A stretch of 28,643 nt of DNA from DSAD01 sp036825155 (lineage in GTDB: Bacteria; Desulfobacterota; Desulfomonilia; UBA1062). The notes below the pieces were generated by a model. The model searched no databases and was not told the origin of the DNA. It saw nothing but the letters and a program-made list of their open reading frames with translations. Positions 1 through 7,614 of this stretch are shown here, one piece after another (the first letter of the stretch is position 1; each line of letters opens with the position of its first letter). Location of the stretch: contig DAISYU010000036.1 in assembly GCA_036825155.1 (NCBI GenBank), forward strand, positions 1 to 28,643, written 5' to 3'. The position numbers and the translations under genes are program-made.

Positions 1-76
1 GTCGGGGCGAGAGGATTTGAACCTCCGACCCCCTGCTCCCAAGGCAGGTGCGCTAACCAGACTGCGCTACGCCCCG
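1..76 (-). tRNA. tRNA-Pro (anticodon UGG)
   Basis: Read on the minus strand this folds as a complete cloverleaf. The acceptor stem CGGGGCG (76-70) pairs with CGCCCCG (9-3), and the discriminator A is at 2. The anticodon arm is CCTGC / CTTGGGA / GCAGG, which gives anticodon UGG for proline. The T arm is GGAGG / TTCAAAT / CCTCT. The base at 1 reads C on the minus strand, as expected for an encoded CCA tail, but the window ends there. A near-consensus promoter lies just upstream at 86-114. Confidence 0.97.
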
Positions 77-85
77 TAGGTCAGC

Positions 86-114
86 CTTATAGCAAAGGGC
101 CTTAGGCATGGCAA
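86..114 (-). promoter_or_regulatory. sigma-70-type promoter of tRNA-Pro
   Basis: On the minus strand a -35 element TTGCCA (114-109) is followed by a 17-base spacer and a -10 element TATAAG (91-86). A start about seven bases further on would give a leader of only a few bases before the tRNA 5' end at 76. Element quality, exact spacing and position all agree. No transcript data were available. Confidence 0.7.
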
Positions 115-393
115 GAACTTTTTCATCACATTATGAAATCTCATAACTTCTTATAATAACTTATTAAAACATGTTTTCCTGTCGCCCTTTTCTAAAAAAA
201 CATTTGAATGGGATTTCTACAACGTGCGTGACGGTATGCCGTCTAATTACCGGTGATCAGGAGATGTTTCACCATAGATCCGTTATCGGCGTGTCAGGTC
301 CCTGTCCAGACCGCAGGATGCTTCCTGATTTCTGCTGTGAAAATCGCCGGTATTCACACCTGGGAGTGCAGGGCTGCAGGCAGCTCATTACGC
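115..393. other. intergenic stretch between tRNA-Pro and ybeY, no gene seen
   Basis: This 279-base stretch, together with the promoter before it, separates tRNA-Pro from the end of ybeY. The part nearest the tRNA (115-170) is AT-rich, as is common upstream of stable-RNA promoters. The rest has ordinary base composition. Short open frames cross it but none reads like a protein. I see no convincing terminator for the phoH-ybeY transcript. Confidence 0.5.
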
Positions 394-837
394 TCATGCA
401 TCTTCACTGAGGCGTCTAAGTATATACTGTTCAGCTTCTTCCATCTCACGGGCTTTTTCATCGGAAACCCCCTCGTGGTTGTACCCGGTCAGGTGGCAGA
501 TCCCGTGGACGAGAAGCTGCATGAGGCGTTCCATGATATCCATCCCGGAACCTTGAGCCTCATCCGCTGCCCTCTCTACGGAGATGACAATATCACCAAG
601 GTGCTCGCCCCCGGGCCCTATCCCTTCCTGCTGGGGAAAAGAGATCACATTGGTGGGCCGGTCCCGGTGAAGGTAGTCTCTGTTCAGCTCCTGGATGTGT
701 GCGTCATCGGTAAGGACCACCGAGAGTTCGGCGTTGTTCAGGTTCAGAATCATGAGCGTCTTGTTCGCCCAGTCCCCGATCAGGTCCTCGTCGATCTCTA
801 CTTCTTCCTGAAGGTTCTGGATATCGACAATGATCAC
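394..837 (-). CDS. ybeY: YbeY endoribonuclease / 16S rRNA maturation factor
   Basis: A 147-residue protein of the YbeY (UPF0054) family, a zinc-dependent endoribonuclease known for 16S rRNA 3'-end maturation and ribosome quality control. The metal signature HGxCHLxGYxH is intact at residues 111-121, with ligands H111, H115 and H121. The family motif PTNVISFP lies at 61-68. Length is normal for the family. The start codon is GTG (837-835) and overlaps the phoH stop codon as GTGA, so the two genes are probably translationally coupled. phoH-ybeY adjacency is widespread in bacteria. Here no HDIG phosphodiesterase gene sits between them, as it does in some lineages. Confidence 0.96.
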   Translation of the reverse strand: MIIVDIQNLQEEVEIDEDLIGDWANKTLMILNLNNAELSVVLTDDAHIQELNRDYLHRDRPTNVISFPQQEGIGPGGEHLGDIVISVERAADEAQGSGMDIMERLMQLLVHGICHLTGYNHEGVSDEKAREMEEAEQYILRRLSEDA

Positions 838-1778
838 CGATGACTCCGCTCATAGGCCTTGATGATCTTGGCAACCACTTTGTGGCGCACCACATCATCC
901 TCTGAGAAATACACGAACCCCAGTTCGTCTATGCCTTTGAGGATCTGTGCCGCCTCCACCAGCCCGGACTTGACCCCTGAGGGCAGATCGATCTGCGTGA
1001 TATCCCCGGTGATGAGCGCCTTGGAATTAAAGCCGAGCCTGGTCAGGAACATCTTCATCTGCTCCGAGGTGGTGTTCTGTGCCTCGTCGAGGATGATAAA
1101 GGCATCATTGAGTGTACGGCCACGCATGAATGCAAGCGGGGCGATCTCGATCTGGTCCCGGCTGATCAATCTCAATACGTGATCATATTCAAGCATATCG
1201 TACAAGGCATCGTAGAGCGGTCGCAGATACGGATTGACCTTGTCCTGAAGGTCTCCCGGGAGAAACCCGAGCCGCTCTCCCGCTTCGACGGCAGGCCGTG
1301 CAAGAATGATCCTCTCCACCTTTTTCTTCAGCAGATAGGATACCGCCATGGCAAGGGCAAGGTATGTCTTGCCGGTTCCTGCAGGTCCGATACCGAACAG
1401 GATGTCCGTTACCCTCATGGCATCGATATACCGCTTCTGCTGGAGGCTCTTGGGCACGATCACCTTTTTCGTGGATGATATGTAGATACTGTCCTTGAAC
1501 ACGTCCTCCAGGTTGACATTCCTGTCCTTTGCGAGCATCCTGACCGCATACCAGACATCATCGGGATAGAGCGGGAAACCGTCTTTGATGAGCCGGTAGA
1601 GATCCTTCAGGGCATGCTGCGCCAGTTCCACATCGAAGCTTTCCCCCTGAAGTTCGATGGTGTTTCCCTTGAGTGAACACCTGACCCCGATTGATTCTTC
1701 CATGATCTTAAGGTGTGAACAACTGTCACCGGCAAGCTGTCTGAGGAGGTGCGTATCCGAGAATTCTATACTTGGCAT
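834..1778 (-). CDS. phoH: PhoH-like ATPase
   Basis: A 314-residue cytoplasmic NTPase of the PhoH/YbeZ family. The Walker A motif GPAGTGKT is at 131-138 and Walker B FIILDEAQN at 227-235. The P-loop core is preceded by about 120 residues that include a KH-like nucleic-acid-binding segment (about 17-60), as is usual for the YbeZ type. YbeZ is known to work with YbeY in rRNA metabolism, and the four-base overlap with ybeY supports a shared role here. The ATG start at 1778 gives the normal family length. A possible promoter lies upstream on the minus strand: TTGTCA at 1849-1844 and an extended -10 TGATATATC ending at 1823, with a short 15-base spacer. Confidence 0.96.
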   Translation of the reverse strand: MPSIEFSDTHLLRQLAGDSCSHLKIMEESIGVRCSLKGNTIELQGESFDVELAQHALKDLYRLIKDGFPLYPDDVWYAVRMLAKDRNVNLEDVFKDSIYISSTKKVIVPKSLQQKRYIDAMRVTDILFGIGPAGTGKTYLALAMAVSYLLKKKVERIILARPAVEAGERLGFLPGDLQDKVNPYLRPLYDALYDMLEYDHVLRLISRDQIEIAPLAFMRGRTLNDAFIILDEAQNTTSEQMKMFLTRLGFNSKALITGDITQIDLPSGVKSGLVEAAQILKGIDELGFVYFSEDDVVRHKVVAKIIKAYERSHR

Positions 1779-1990
1779 AGACGGCTCTTAGCCTCTTTTT
1801 TCTTTGAATTCATGGTTGTTGTGATATATCAAAACGCATGGGATGACAAGGTCTTCTTCCGTCCGTCCCCTCCTCGCCGGCAAACACCCCTTACCTATCG
1901 GAAATGGCTCTACCGAACGATCCTCAACAGGCCCGTCTCCTGACCCATTTGATATTGCCAATGCCGCCTTTTGTGTACTATGTAGGGGCC

Positions 1991-2371
1991 ATGTTCACGG
2001 CACGGGTAAAAGAATCATTCAGCGCTGCCCACCGGCTCCGCGAATATGACGGCGATTGCGAAAGGCTCCACGGCCACAATTACAAGGTGGAAATAGCGGT
2101 ACGATCAGGACAGCTCGATAAAATGGGTATCGTGATGGACTTCAGAGAGTTGAAGCGCCTCTTGAAGGAGGTCCTGGCCGAATTGGACCACCAGTACCTG
2201 AACGATCTGCCCGCCTTTGCACAGGTGAACCCCTCTGCGGAAAACATTGCCCGGCATATCTTCACATCCCTGTCTGAGAAGGTGCACGTGCCGGTGGAAC
2301 TGGCGGAGGTAACTGTCTGGGAGAACGACAACACCTGCGTCTCATATTCAAAGCCGGGGAAGACATCATGA
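1991..2371 (+). CDS. queD: 6-carboxytetrahydropterin synthase QueD
   Basis: A 126-residue enzyme of the PTPS/QueD family. QueD converts 7,8-dihydroneopterin triphosphate to 6-carboxy-5,6,7,8-tetrahydropterin, the second committed step of queuosine/7-deazaguanine synthesis. Zinc ligands H14, H27 and H29 are present, and the catalytic cysteine C23 sits in the CxxxHGH arrangement typical of bacterial QueD. The catalytic pair D66-H67 and substrate-binding E111 are also visible. I chose the ATG at 1991 rather than an in-frame upstream start at 1904: the homologous region begins here and a purine-rich GGGG precedes it. The stop overlaps the folE2 start (ATGA). queC, queE and queF are not in the window. 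Confidence 0.93.
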   Translation: MFTARVKESFSAAHRLREYDGDCERLHGHNYKVEIAVRSGQLDKMGIVMDFRELKRLLKEVLAELDHQYLNDLPAFAQVNPSAENIARHIFTSLSEKVHVPVELAEVTVWENDNTCVSYSKPGKTS

Positions 2372-3141
2372 AAGACGTTCAGAACCAGAGACCGGACAAT
2401 CCGCTCTATATACAGAAGGTCGGGGTAAAGGGCATCTCGTATCCCATCGTCGTCTCGGATAAGAAAAAAGGCACCCAGAACACCGTTGCCTCCATAAACC
2501 TCTACGTGGACCTGCCCAGAGAGTTCAAGGGCACACACATGAGCCGCTTCATCGAGGTGCTCAATGAACACCGCAAAGACATCCACATCAAGAATTTCGA
2601 ACATATCCTCAACGAGATCAAGCATGCCCTCGAGGCCGAGAGTGCCCACATGGAGATCTTTTTCCCCTACTTCATCGAAAAGAAGGCGCCGGTAACCGGA
2701 TCTGTGGGTCTCATGGAATATACCTGCTGTCTGATGGGCATGGTGGGGAGAAGCCGTGAATTCAAGGTAATGGTGAAGGTCCCCATCCAGACGCTGTGCC
2801 CGTGCTCCAAGGAAATCAGCGATTATGGTGCCCATAATCAGCGCGGTATTGTTTCGGTTGTTGTCAGGTATGAGAAGTTTTTCTGGATCGAGGATCTCAT
2901 AGAGCTCATCGAGGGCTGCTCTTCCAGTCAGGTCTATCCCATCCTCAAGCGACCTGATGAAAAATTTCTCACCGAGCATGCTTACGATCACCCTATGTTT
3001 GTCGAGGATGTCGTCAGGCAGGTGGCATCGCTGCTCAACGAACGGGATGAATTCTCCTGGTATTCGGTGGAGGCGGAAAACTTCGAGAGCATCCACAACC
3101 ACAGCGCATATGCATGCATTGAGAGCAGGGATCATGGATGA
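2368..3141 (+). CDS. folE2: GTP cyclohydrolase FolE2 (type IB)
   Basis: A 257-residue GTP cyclohydrolase of the FolE2/COG1469 family. These enzymes convert GTP to 7,8-dihydroneopterin triphosphate, the shared precursor of folate and queuosine. The family signature with the metal-binding cysteine is visible at about 144-160 (LCPCSKEIS, then GAHNQRG), and the N-terminal segment GTQNTVASI (35-43) is also typical. Type IB enzymes are known to tolerate metals other than zinc. The gene is translationally coupled to queD by a four-base overlap, so its product would directly provide the QueD substrate. Its stop overlaps the start of the next gene by eight bases. Length is normal. Confidence 0.95.
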   Translation: MKDVQNQRPDNPLYIQKVGVKGISYPIVVSDKKKGTQNTVASINLYVDLPREFKGTHMSRFIEVLNEHRKDIHIKNFEHILNEIKHALEAESAHMEIFFPYFIEKKAPVTGSVGLMEYTCCLMGMVGRSREFKVMVKVPIQTLCPCSKEISDYGAHNQRGIVSVVVRYEKFFWIEDLIELIEGCSSSQVYPILKRPDEKFLTEHAYDHPMFVEDVVRQVASLLNERDEFSWYSVEAENFESIHNHSAYACIESRDHG

Positions 3142-4144
3142 TACGATTCTTCCCGTTGGAAAACTCCCTGTCTCCCTGCTGCGAACCCTGCTTGAGGAGA
3201 TGCCGATCACGGACCCGGATGTCCTGGTGGGACCGGGCATCGGTGAGGATGCCGCGGCAATCAGGTTCGGGAACCAGACGCTCCTGTTCAAGACCGACCC
3301 CATCACCTTGACGAGTGACGAGATCGCCTGGTACCTTATTACAATCAACTCCAATGATATCGCCTGCATGGGCGGCATCCCGAAATATCTTCTGGTAACG
3401 TTTCTATTGCCTGCGGGGCTCACCACCACCTCGTCGGTCAACACGCTCTTTTCCAACCTCCTTGAGGCCTGCTCCCGGTTCGGAATCACCCTTGTCGGGG
3501 GGCACACAGAGATAACCCACGGGATAGACAGGCCTATTGCTACCGGATTCATGGTGGGCACCCTCCCGGGAGACAGCGTCATCCGCACTTCTGATGCACG
3601 CCCCGGCAACCTCGTGCTCCTGTCAAAGAGTATTCCCATTGAGGCCGCCTGCATCATTGCCCGGGAGAAATCCGACATGCTCGACCTCGACCCGGACACG
3701 CTGAAACGGGCGCAGAACCTTATCTATGACCCGGGGATCAGCGTCCTGAAAGAGGCCCATATCGCGAGGGAACAGGGCGGGGTGACCGCCATGCACGACC
3801 CTACCGAAGGAGGCCTGGCAACGGGACTGAGAGAGATCGCGCTGGCTTGCGGGTATGGCATCACGGTAGAGCAGGAATCCATCCGGATGCTGGATATCGC
3901 AGCGCCGATTCTAGCCCGTTTTGCAATCGACCCCTTGGGTGCCCTTGCATCGGGGTCGCTCCTGGTATGCTGTGAGGAGGATTCTGCCGGGAATATCCTC
4001 AAAGCCTGGGAAAACAACGGGGTAGACGGAGCAGTCATAGGACGGATAACACCGGGCACAGATATGGTCCTGAGGAGCAACGGGAGAGACTATCCGATGC
4101 CGGAATTCGCATCGGATGAGATCACGAAGATATTTTCCTCGTAA
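3134..4144 (+). CDS. AIR synthase-related (PurM/HypE/ThiL-fold) protein
   Basis: A 336-residue protein of the PurM-like ATP-binding superfamily that includes HypE, ThiL, SelD and PurM. Visible motifs are GPGIGEDAA (33-41), KTDPIT (53-58), NSNDIACMGGIP (72-83), GGHTEIT (122-128) and HDPTEGGLATGLREIA (221-236). The last is characteristic of the HypE branch. Hydrogenase HypE ends in a conserved cysteine that is carbamoylated and dehydrated to thiocyanate. This protein ends in serines without that tail, and no hyp genes are nearby, so a hydrogenase role is unlikely. The ATG at 3134 lies eight bases inside folE2 after an AGGG, which makes this the third gene of the queD-folE2 operon. Its substrate is unknown. 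Confidence 0.82.
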   Translation: MDDTILPVGKLPVSLLRTLLEEMPITDPDVLVGPGIGEDAAAIRFGNQTLLFKTDPITLTSDEIAWYLITINSNDIACMGGIPKYLLVTFLLPAGLTTTSSVNTLFSNLLEACSRFGITLVGGHTEITHGIDRPIATGFMVGTLPGDSVIRTSDARPGNLVLLSKSIPIEAACIIAREKSDMLDLDPDTLKRAQNLIYDPGISVLKEAHIAREQGGVTAMHDPTEGGLATGLREIALACGYGITVEQESIRMLDIAAPILARFAIDPLGALASGSLLVCCEEDSAGNILKAWENNGVDGAVIGRITPGTDMVLRSNGRDYPMPEFASDEITKIFSS

Positions 4145-4261
4145 AGGCAACAAACAATCCGGTCCCCATCAGAATCAATGACCCACCCACGGAGAAGACA
4201 TTCTCGATGCCGGAGATGAGTACCATTATCCGAGCCAGAATTGTTTGAGCCGGTACGTGAT
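4145..4261. other. convergent intergenic region with possible small membrane ORF
   Basis: The AIR synthase-like gene and the biotin carboxylase gene converge on this 117-base spacer. The minus strand carries an open frame of 34 codons (4226-4122) whose translation is hydrophobic and reads like a single membrane segment, running into the end of the neighbouring gene. I cannot tell a small protein from chance and do not call it as a gene. No clear terminator hairpin was seen. Confidence 0.3.
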
Positions 4262-5596
4262 CTATTTATCAATCAATTGCGTGACAAGCGATGTATCACC
4301 GTTGCCGGCGAGGAATTGATCATTATTCAAGAGTTTGCGCAGCAGATCCTTGTTCGTAGTAATGCCGTCGATGGTGGTTTCGTCAAGCATTCTCGACATC
4401 CGTCTCAGTGCCCCGTTACGTGTCTTATTATGCGCAATGAGCTTTACGAGCAGAGGATCATAGAACGAGCTTATATCACACCCGGGAAAGAGATGGGTAT
4501 CGACCCGCGTTCCGGGACCGCCCGGCAGTCGCAGGATATTGATGGTTCCCGTGGTGGGCATGAAATTCTTGGCCGTATTCTCCGCATTCAGCCTGCATTC
4601 GATAGCATGTCCGGTAATGGAGATCGGGGAGTTGTCCAGCCGGGATCCTGCAGAGATCATGATCTGCTCCCTGACCATATCGATACCCGTGACCATCTCG
4701 GTGACCGGATGTTCGACCTGCAGCCTCCCGTTTATCTCGAGGAAATATGTACTGCCCTTCTGGTCCATGAGAAATTCCACCGTGCCGAGCCCCTTGAACC
4801 CGATTGCCTGAATGATCATCCTCGACCACTTCCACAGGCATTCTCTCACAGCGTTATCGATATTCGGTATCGGGGCCTCTTCAATGATCTTTTGATGCCT
4901 CCTCTGTATCGAACACTCCCTGTCACCGAGCACCTGGATGTTGCCGTATTCATCGGCAAGCACCTGTACCTCGAGGTGCCTGGGACATGATATGTAGTGT
5001 TCAATGTAGACCTCATTGCGGCCGAAGGCGGCATTGGCTTCGCTGCTCACGTTGGCGAACTGGGAACGCAGCTGGTCCTCGGTATAGGCGACTTTCATCC
5101 CCCTGCCGCCTCCTCCGTAGAGCGATTTCAATATCACGGGCAGACCGAGCCTGTTTGCCAGGTCAATGGTCTGGGAGATGTCCGAAACCACCCCATACGA
5201 TCCCGGGATGGTGGGGATCCCGAGGGACTGGGCAACCTCCTTTGTCCGCGATTTGTTGCCGATGGTTCTCAGCGTCGCGCTCGTGGGCCCGACGAACGCG
5301 ATCCCGTTCTCCTCGCAGAGCGCTGCCAGGGAAGGATTCTCGGAGAGAAAGCCATATCCGGGATGAATCGCATTAGCCTTCCATGCAATGGCAGCACTTA
5401 TGATTGCATCCATGTTCAGGTAACTCTTCGAAGGCTGTGCCGGGCCGATTTTGACCGCTTCGTCGGCATATTCCAGGTATTCCATGTCCTTGTCGGCTTC
5501 GGAGTAAACCACGATTGTCTCGAGGCCCATCTCTTTGGCTGTCCTTAGAACACGGATGACAACCTCCCCCCGATTTGCGATCATAAGCCTTTTCAT
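4262..5596 (-). CDS. biotin carboxylase (AccC / pyruvate carboxylase subunit A type)
   Basis: A 444-residue ATP-grasp biotin carboxylase. It carboxylates the biotin of a carrier protein using bicarbonate and ATP, as part of acetyl-CoA, pyruvate or acyl-CoA carboxylase. Visible elements are the N-terminal ANRGE (7-11), the glycine-rich ATP loop GGGGRGM (161-167), K157, HLEVQ (207-211) and the active-site strand with E287, N289, R291, Q293 and E295. ECRLNAEN follows at 333-340 with the conserved arginine R335. At 290 the usual T or P of the strand is glycine. Length matches AccC. No biotin carrier or carboxyltransferase gene lies next to it, so its complex cannot be decided here. An AAAGAG precedes the ATG. 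Confidence 0.93.
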   Translation of the reverse strand: MKRLMIANRGEVVIRVLRTAKEMGLETIVVYSEADKDMEYLEYADEAVKIGPAQPSKSYLNMDAIISAAIAWKANAIHPGYGFLSENPSLAALCEENGIAFVGPTSATLRTIGNKSRTKEVAQSLGIPTIPGSYGVVSDISQTIDLANRLGLPVILKSLYGGGGRGMKVAYTEDQLRSQFANVSSEANAAFGRNEVYIEHYISCPRHLEVQVLADEYGNIQVLGDRECSIQRRHQKIIEEAPIPNIDNAVRECLWKWSRMIIQAIGFKGLGTVEFLMDQKGSTYFLEINGRLQVEHPVTEMVTGIDMVREQIMISAGSRLDNSPISITGHAIECRLNAENTAKNFMPTTGTINILRLPGGPGTRVDTHLFPGCDISSFYDPLLVKLIAHNKTRNGALRRMSRMLDETTIDGITTNKDLLRKLLNNDQFLAGNGDTSLVTQLIDK

Positions 5597-5707
5597 ATGT
5601 GAACTCTTTATGCTGACAGCGTGATCAAGTCAAGATGTGGATTCTCTTTTATCATCGAATCAGGGCCATCCATGTGGGCTGCATCAAAGAAGAATCATAC
5701 TTGTGCA

Positions 5708-5736
5708 TTGTCCTCAGAGAGGTTACTATCTATACT
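5708..5736 (+). promoter_or_regulatory. predicted promoter of the transglycosylase-isoprenoid operon
   Basis: TTGTCC (5708-5713) and TATACT (5731-5736) are separated by 17 bases, about 50 bases before the transglycosylase start codon. The -10 element is good and the -35 is moderate. The 190-base region also has to serve the divergent biotin carboxylase gene, for which only a weaker candidate is visible (a TTGACT on the minus strand). Confidence 0.5.
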
Positions 5737-5787
5737 ATACATATCCGGATTACTACACCCGCAGCTGAACAATAAGGAGATCACTGC

Positions 5788-6654
5788 ATGAAGAGACAGA
5801 GCATTTCTATCGTTATCATCCTCATACTTATTCTTCCCGCAACAGTTTTCTCAAAAGAAAATACATCCAAGAGATTTATCGAAGAGAAGCTGGTGGAAAA
5901 AGGGCTCGATCGGGACCATGTGAAAAAAATGCTGTATGATCAGCGGGTATCCATCGATCCGGGGATCATCATGAAAAACCTCTTTCATTCAAGTCCAAAG
6001 GGCAGTGCAACACAGCCGGAATACATGGAGATCGATCCAAAATATATCGATAAAGGCGGAGCGTTTATCAGGGAAAACGCCGAAACATTCTCTGCCATAG
6101 AGAAAAATTTCGGTACATCGGCAGAGGTGATAACAGCCATACTCATTGTGGAATCGAGGCTCGGTACCTATCCAGAGAATTATAATGTCTTCGTTGCATA
6201 TACAAACCTTGCCGTCATCTTGGACCCCACATATCTTGAAGACATTACAAAGACCTACGGCGATCAGTATCCCAAGCTCCATGACAAGGCAACACTCGAG
6301 CGTGCCCGGAAAAAGGCCAATTGGGCACTCAATGAACTCCATCAGCTCATTGTACTCTCCGATGAACTGAACAGGGACCCGCTGGATATCATCGGATCAT
6401 TTGCCGGTGCACTCGGTCCGGGGCAGTTTATCCCCTCCTCGTTCATAGAATACGGCCAGGATGGTGACCAGGACGGCAAAAAAGACCCGTTCAATATGGC
6501 AGACTCCATGGCGAGCATCGCCCATTATCTGAAAAGAGCCGGCTGGAGGGAAGATGCAAGCATCGAGAAGAAGAGAAAGGCTGTGTGGCACTATAATCAC
6601 AGCGACGTCTATGTAAACACCATTATGATGCTCTATACAAAATTGAGGACATGA
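5788..6654 (+). CDS. lytic murein transglycosylase, MltB/SLT_2 family
   Basis: A 288-residue secreted peptidoglycan lytic transglycosylase of the MltB-like SLT_2 family. It would cleave the MurNAc-GlcNAc bond with formation of a 1,6-anhydro end in the periplasm. A signal peptide covers about residues 1-22 (KRQ followed by a long Ile/Leu stretch) and has no lipobox cysteine, so the protein is probably soluble. The catalytic glutamate is E122 in VESRLG. The family motif GALGPGQFIPSSF is at 207-219, followed by YGQDGDQDG (222-230), which resembles a calcium-binding EF-hand-like loop, and by SMASIAHYLKRAGW (240-253). A strong AAGGAG (5774-5779) sits eight bases before the ATG. The isoprenoid genes follow on the same strand. 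Confidence 0.93.
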   Translation: MKRQSISIVIILILILPATVFSKENTSKRFIEEKLVEKGLDRDHVKKMLYDQRVSIDPGIIMKNLFHSSPKGSATQPEYMEIDPKYIDKGGAFIRENAETFSAIEKNFGTSAEVITAILIVESRLGTYPENYNVFVAYTNLAVILDPTYLEDITKTYGDQYPKLHDKATLERARKKANWALNELHQLIVLSDELNRDPLDIIGSFAGALGPGQFIPSSFIEYGQDGDQDGKKDPFNMADSMASIAHYLKRAGWREDASIEKKRKAVWHYNHSDVYVNTIMMLYTKLRT

Positions 6655-6730
6655 CAAATAGGGGGTATAGCCAGATCAATCCTTGAAGAATCTGATGGTG
6701 CGTGGTATTTCCTCATTCAGGAGAAACGGC

Positions 6731-7609
6731 GTGGATATAACTGTAGTAATTGAAGAAAAAAAGAAGGTTTTTGATGATTACCTTTATTCCTACCTGGACA
6801 GATTCAAAACAGACTCGGGAGTCTTCAGCGCATTCTCCTACTCTTTATCTGCAGGGGGCAAACGGATACGACCTATCCTGACGATGCTCGCCTGTGAGGC
6901 CCTGGGAGGCAACGGCCGGCAAGCACTCCCCGCAGGGCTCGCTATCGAGATGATCCACACATTCAGCCTCATTCACGACGATCTGCCGGCACTGGACAAT
7001 GATGCGCTGAGAAGAGGCGTGCCCACCTGTCATGCCAAGTTCGGGGAGGCAACCGCCATACTTGCCGGAGACGCCCTGATATTTCAGGCTCTCTCAATCA
7101 TCAGCTCATCCGATTATGCAGCAGATGTCGAGGTCGATATCCTGAGGGTCATCGCAGATGTCTGCGGTATCGACGGCCTGGTTCAGGGGGAATATCAGGA
7201 TGTCATGGCAGAAGGGAAAAACCTCTCGTTAGAAGAAATTCAGGACATGTATACGAAAAAGACCTCCCGTCTCTTCGAACTCTGTATGTATTCGGGATCA
7301 CGAATAGCGAGCAGCGATGAAGAGAAGATTCAATCCATGGTACGATACGGAACATATCTGGGACTCGCGTTCCAGGCAATCGATGACATCCTGGACATCA
7401 CCTCCACCGACGAGGTCCTGGGCAAGACATCAGGGAAAGACCTGCTGCAGGACAAGGCAACGATCGTGAAGGCCCTTGGCATGGAAAAGGCCCGGGCCTG
7501 GGCTTACGGGATGACAAATTCTGCCGTTGAGTGTATAGCCGCCATTGATGACAAGCGATCGACGGCACTGGAAGAACTCGCATGGTGGATGGTACAGCGG
7601 GTAATGTGA
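6731..7609 (+). CDS. ispA: polyprenyl synthetase, farnesyl diphosphate synthase type (IspA)
   Basis: A 292-residue short-chain trans-prenyltransferase that condenses IPP with DMAPP/GPP. The first aspartate-rich motif DDLPALD (83-89) has the two-residue insertion of bacterial FPP synthases. The second, DDILD, is at 218-222, and GGKRIRP (42-48) binds the diphosphate. The phenylalanine five residues before the first motif matches the tyrosine of E. coli IspA and suggests a C15 product. I chose the GTG at 6731 because AGGAG (6719-6723) lies seven bases upstream and the resulting length matches IspA. In-frame TTG (6683) and ATG (6695) starts lack a good ribosome site. xseB, often found upstream of ispA, is absent. 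dxs begins six bases after the stop. Confidence 0.94.
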   Translation: MDITVVIEEKKKVFDDYLYSYLDRFKTDSGVFSAFSYSLSAGGKRIRPILTMLACEALGGNGRQALPAGLAIEMIHTFSLIHDDLPALDNDALRRGVPTCHAKFGEATAILAGDALIFQALSIISSSDYAADVEVDILRVIADVCGIDGLVQGEYQDVMAEGKNLSLEEIQDMYTKKTSRLFELCMYSGSRIASSDEEKIQSMVRYGTYLGLAFQAIDDILDITSTDEVLGKTSGKDLLQDKATIVKALGMEKARAWAYGMTNSAVECIAAIDDKRSTALEELAWWMVQRVM

Positions 7610-7614
7610 GAATC

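Noticed and set aside
1..393. A tRNA-associated integration site or genomic island boundary
   Set aside because: No integrase, phage gene or direct repeat of the tRNA 3' end is visible, and the flanking genes are housekeeping genes.
2080..3699. A 539-codon open frame on the minus strand opposite queD, folE2 and the AIR synthase-like gene
   Set aside because: The plus strand encodes three recognisable, full-length proteins here. The antisense translation has no family motifs and is a by-product of GC-biased codon positions.
3134..4144. Hydrogenase maturation protein HypE
   Set aside because: Motifs are HypE-like, but the essential C-terminal cysteine tail is absent and no other hydrogenase maturation genes are present.
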